Shown one piece after another: positions 6,558-8,155 of a DNA stretch of 8,155 nt (positions within the stretch are counted from its first letter, which is position 1; every line of letters starts with the position of its first letter). The position numbers and the translations under genes were made by a program. Location: positions 1 through 8,155 of the forward strand of contig JBFEOQ010000060.1 in assembly GCA_041550515.1 (NCBI GenBank), in the 5' to 3' direction. The notes under the pieces were generated by a model. The model had not been told where the DNA came from. It was given only the letters and a program-made list of their open reading frames with translations, and did not search any database. The stretch comes from PFL35 sp041550515 (GTDB lineage Archaea > Thermoplasmatota > E2 > DHVEG-1).

Positions 6558-7331
6558 TTAAATATTATATTCATCACCTTCGGAGGCAATATCAATAGTG
6601 AGTTTCAAATCATTTGATATTTTTTTTACTTCATTTTGTATTTCTTTTTCATATCTTACACTTATATGAGTTAAAATTACTTTTGGAAAATATCCTTTTA
6701 TTCGAAGAAATTCTAATAATTCTTTTTTAAACATTTTAGGACATAAATGAGCTGCATTAATAGCTCTATTATCCAATCTATTTGGAAAAGTAACTTCTAA
6801 GATAATAAGATCGGGTGATATATGTTCCCAAAGAGCTGAAAGACCTGGACCAGTATCACCTGAATAAAATATCTTTTTTCCATCTTTTGAAGTGATTTCA
6901 AAACCTAACGCATAAATGGTATGACGTACAGGCAATGGTAAAATTCTATATCCTTCAATGTTTAAGGAGACAAAGGGTTCAAGATTTATAAATTTAAGAG
7001 ATGGTTTTTCTAAAAAAAATGGTATTTTTTCAGTAAAGTTTGGATAAATTACACCATCAATAAGATGAGATGAAAGTATTTTAAATGTTTCTGGTGTAGC
7101 ATAAACTTTAGTTGTATGATAGCGGTTGTTAAAAGCAAAAGATGGAATTCCTCTAATATGGTCATAATGTCCATGAGTTAAAAGAATTGCTTTTATTTTT
7201 TCTTGTTCTTTTAATGTAAGTTCGGATACAAGGCTGCCTGTATCTAATGCTATTATGTCGTCAATTATGATGGAAACTAATCTTGTGTTTTTAGACTCTG
7301 CGTTGTGTGTTCCTAAGAATCTTATTTTCAA
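6558..7331 (-). CDS. Metallo-beta-lactamase-fold hydrolase, class-II cyclic nucleotide phosphodiesterase/RNase Z-like
   Basis: This 257-residue protein is a complete metallo-beta-lactamase fold. The two-metal site is visible: HGHYDH (H53, H55, D57, H58), H137 in PVRHT, D159 in YSGDTGPG, H195 in AAHL and H222 in LTHIS. The opening MKIRFLGTHNAESKNTR and the overall order resemble proteins annotated as class-II 3',5'-cyclic-nucleotide phosphodiesterases (PF02112) and the related RNase Z group. I lean to the phosphodiesterase side because the gene immediately upstream encodes a cyclic-nucleotide-binding protein, but a tRNA 3'-processing or other phosphodiesterase role is not excluded. No signal peptide is seen, so it is probably cytosolic. 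The start is TTG, supported by GGAG 8 bases upstream and by the typical MKIRFLGT beginning. A perfect inverted repeat abuts that site. The gene lies 12 bases before the transhydrogenase. Confidence 0.8.
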   Translation of the reverse strand: MKIRFLGTHNAESKNTRLVSIIIDDIIALDTGSLVSELTLKEQEKIKAILLTHGHYDHIRGIPSFAFNNRYHTTKVYATPETFKILSSHLIDGVIYPNFTEKIPFFLEKPSLKFINLEPFVSLNIEGYRILPLPVRHTIYALGFEITSKDGKKIFYSGDTGPGLSALWEHISPDLIILEVTFPNRLDNRAINAAHLCPKMFKKELLEFLRIKGYFPKVILTHISVRYEKEIQNEVKKISNDLKLTIDIASEGDEYNI

Positions 7332-7343
7332 TTAATCAACTCC

Positions 7344-7363
7344 AATACTGTTATCACAGTATT
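7344..7363 (-). repeat. Perfect inverted repeat next to the hydrolase ribosome binding site
   Basis: Arms AATACTGT and ACAGTATT (8 bases each) flank a 4-base loop, GATA on the minus strand. The 3' arm ends exactly where the GGAG Shine-Dalgarno (7343-7340) of the hydrolase begins. It could act as an RNA hairpin that affects ribosome access or protects a processed 5' end, or as a dyad operator for a DNA-binding protein (CTGT-N4-ACAG core). There is no T-run after it on the minus strand. On the plus strand the 7356-7363 arm runs into five T, but no plus-strand gene needs a terminator here. Confidence 0.6.
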
Positions 7364-7394
7364 TTTAAAAACTCTTATCTTTGTTATATCTTTT

Positions 7395-8155
7395 TTAGAT
7401 TTCACTGCGACGTAGTTTCCTAGAAAGACCCTGTGCAATATTTTTCATAACTATCTTTCCAAGATGATTATTTCTATTCATTAAATTTTCTAGCTCAAAT
7501 CTGTCTATAACGACAAGTTTGGATTTTACATCTGTTATTAAGTCAGCATTACGAGGTTTATCCTCTATTATTGACATTTCTCCAAATATTTCTCCTTGAC
7601 CAATCGAGCCAATTTTAATACTTTTTTTTCTGTTTCCTTTTAACATAACTGAGGCCTTTCCCTCTGCTAGAACAAAGATTTCCTGTCCACATTCACCTTC
7701 AGTACATATTGTTTTATTTGCTGGGTAGGATACCATTTTGCATATCTGAGCTAATTGGGATAATTCTCCATCTGAAAGACCTTTGAATATATCTGATTTT
7801 CTGGTTACATCTGTGATCTCCATACCTTTTTTCTTTATTTCTAAGTCTTTCATAACAAGTTTAAATATATCTTCAGCCATCGGAGTGAGTTTTAGGTTTT
7901 TTATATCTGGTGTGAAATTCAATTTAGCCATTCGGATAACATCAAGTCTTTCTACTCCGCGGAATACCATAGATGGGCAATAAGCAACAGGAACAAATCC
8001 TAACCGATCTAGAGTCATTTGTATCCTGGGAGAATATGCACTTACATCAACCTCAATATATTTTGCATCATATTTCTCAGTAGCCATCTTTACTAGTTTA
8101 TTTAATAAAAATCCTTTTACCTCATCATCAAACTCAATTAGTTCAAATAACTTAA
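7395..8155 (-). CDS. GNAT-like/cyclic-nucleotide-binding domain protein, N-terminus outside window
   Basis: The frame stays open through 8155, so the ATG at 8087 is probably internal. The 22 codons before it read KLFELIEFDDEVKG then FLLNKLVK and continue a helix. About 252 residues are visible. The first 80 or so, with AKYIEVDVSAYSPRIQ and LDRLGFVPVAY, resemble the C-terminal end of a GNAT acetyltransferase. A cyclic-nucleotide-binding (CAP-type) domain follows from about residue 98 counted from the 8087 Met. Its phosphate-binding cassette is FGEMSIIEDKPRNA, which keeps the glutamate and the arginine that contact ribose and phosphate, so binding of cAMP or cGMP is plausible. No C-terminal DNA-binding HTH follows; the protein ends in basic LSRKLRRSEI. 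An acetyltransferase controlled by a cyclic nucleotide, like mycobacterial PatA but with domain order reversed, is inferred. It is followed after 63 bases by the hydrolase. Confidence 0.8.
   Translation of the reverse strand, partial: KLFELIEFDDEVKGFLLNKLVKMATEKYDAKYIEVDVSAYSPRIQMTLDRLGFVPVAYCPSMVFRGVERLDVIRMAKLNFTPDIKNLKLTPMAEDIFKLVMKDLEIKKKGMEITDVTRKSDIFKGLSDGELSQLAQICKMVSYPANKTICTEGECGQEIFVLAEGKASVMLKGNRKKSIKIGSIGQGEIFGEMSIIEDKPRNADLITDVKSKLVVIDRFELENLMNRNNHLGKIVMKNIAQGLSRKLRRSEI

Noticed and set aside
6558..7331. Plain call of RNase Z for the metallo-hydrolase
   Set aside because: The HxHxDH site alone does not separate the families. The MKIRFLGTHNAESKNTR start and the cNMP-binding neighbour favour a phosphodiesterase-like protein, so I kept a mixed call.
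7783..7983. Plus-strand 66-codon frame opposite the cNMP-binding gene
   Set aside because: It is an antisense shadow of a conserved domain region, rich in Ser, Phe and Ile, with no family resemblance.

Overview
This is an AT-rich window (roughly 30% GC by eye) in which every supported gene lies on the minus strand. In transcription order, from high to low coordinates, it holds: (1) the C-terminal part of a protein with a GNAT-like remnant followed by a cyclic-nucleotide-binding domain; (2) a metallo-beta-lactamase-fold hydrolase that most resembles class-II cyclic-nucleotide phosphodiesterases and RNase Z; (3) a flavoprotein of the soluble pyridine nucleotide transhydrogenase (SthA) type; (4) a 75-residue winged-helix protein; (5) an archaeal-type CTP-dependent riboflavin kinase with an N-terminal helix-turn-helix; (6) a PolX family-X DNA polymerase with a PHP nuclease domain; (7) an NAD+-dependent DNA ligase, LigA; and (8) a small eight-cysteine protein of the DUF6485 type. 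Gaps between genes run from 12 to about 97 bases, so this may be one long transcription unit or two, with a break most likely in the 97-base gap at 4994-5090.

The organism cannot be fixed from the window. The riboflavin kinase (DUF120/RibK type) is a classic archaeal gene, and the small winged-helix protein also feels archaeal. LigA is mainly bacterial, although it occurs in some archaea (haloarchaea, some Asgard and DPANN genomes). PolX-PHP and DUF6485 are found in both domains. An AT-rich uncultivated archaeon with bacterial-type repair genes is my first guess; a candidate-phylum bacterium carrying archaeal genes is the alternative. Shine-Dalgarno motifs (GAGGAG, GGAGGT, GAGGG, GGTGAT) are clear. 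At least two starts are non-ATG (GTG for the transhydrogenase, TTG for the hydrolase), and a third, TTG for the riboflavin kinase, is proposed here. The standard code fits: polX ends in TGA and the other genes end in TAA.

Two functional themes emerge. At the left, PolX and LigA are translationally coupled (the TGA stop of polX is embedded in the Shine-Dalgarno of ligA). Together they would form a gap-filling and sealing pair for base-excision or single-strand-break repair. At the right, a cNMP-binding protein stands beside a candidate cNMP-degrading enzyme and a redox flavoprotein. This suggests, without proving, a cyclic-nucleotide-responsive regulatory module. No RNA genes, CRISPR arrays, insertion sequences or prophage signals were seen. 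I did not find evidence for a wholly new system; the most unusual aspects are the gene company and the candidate signalling module.
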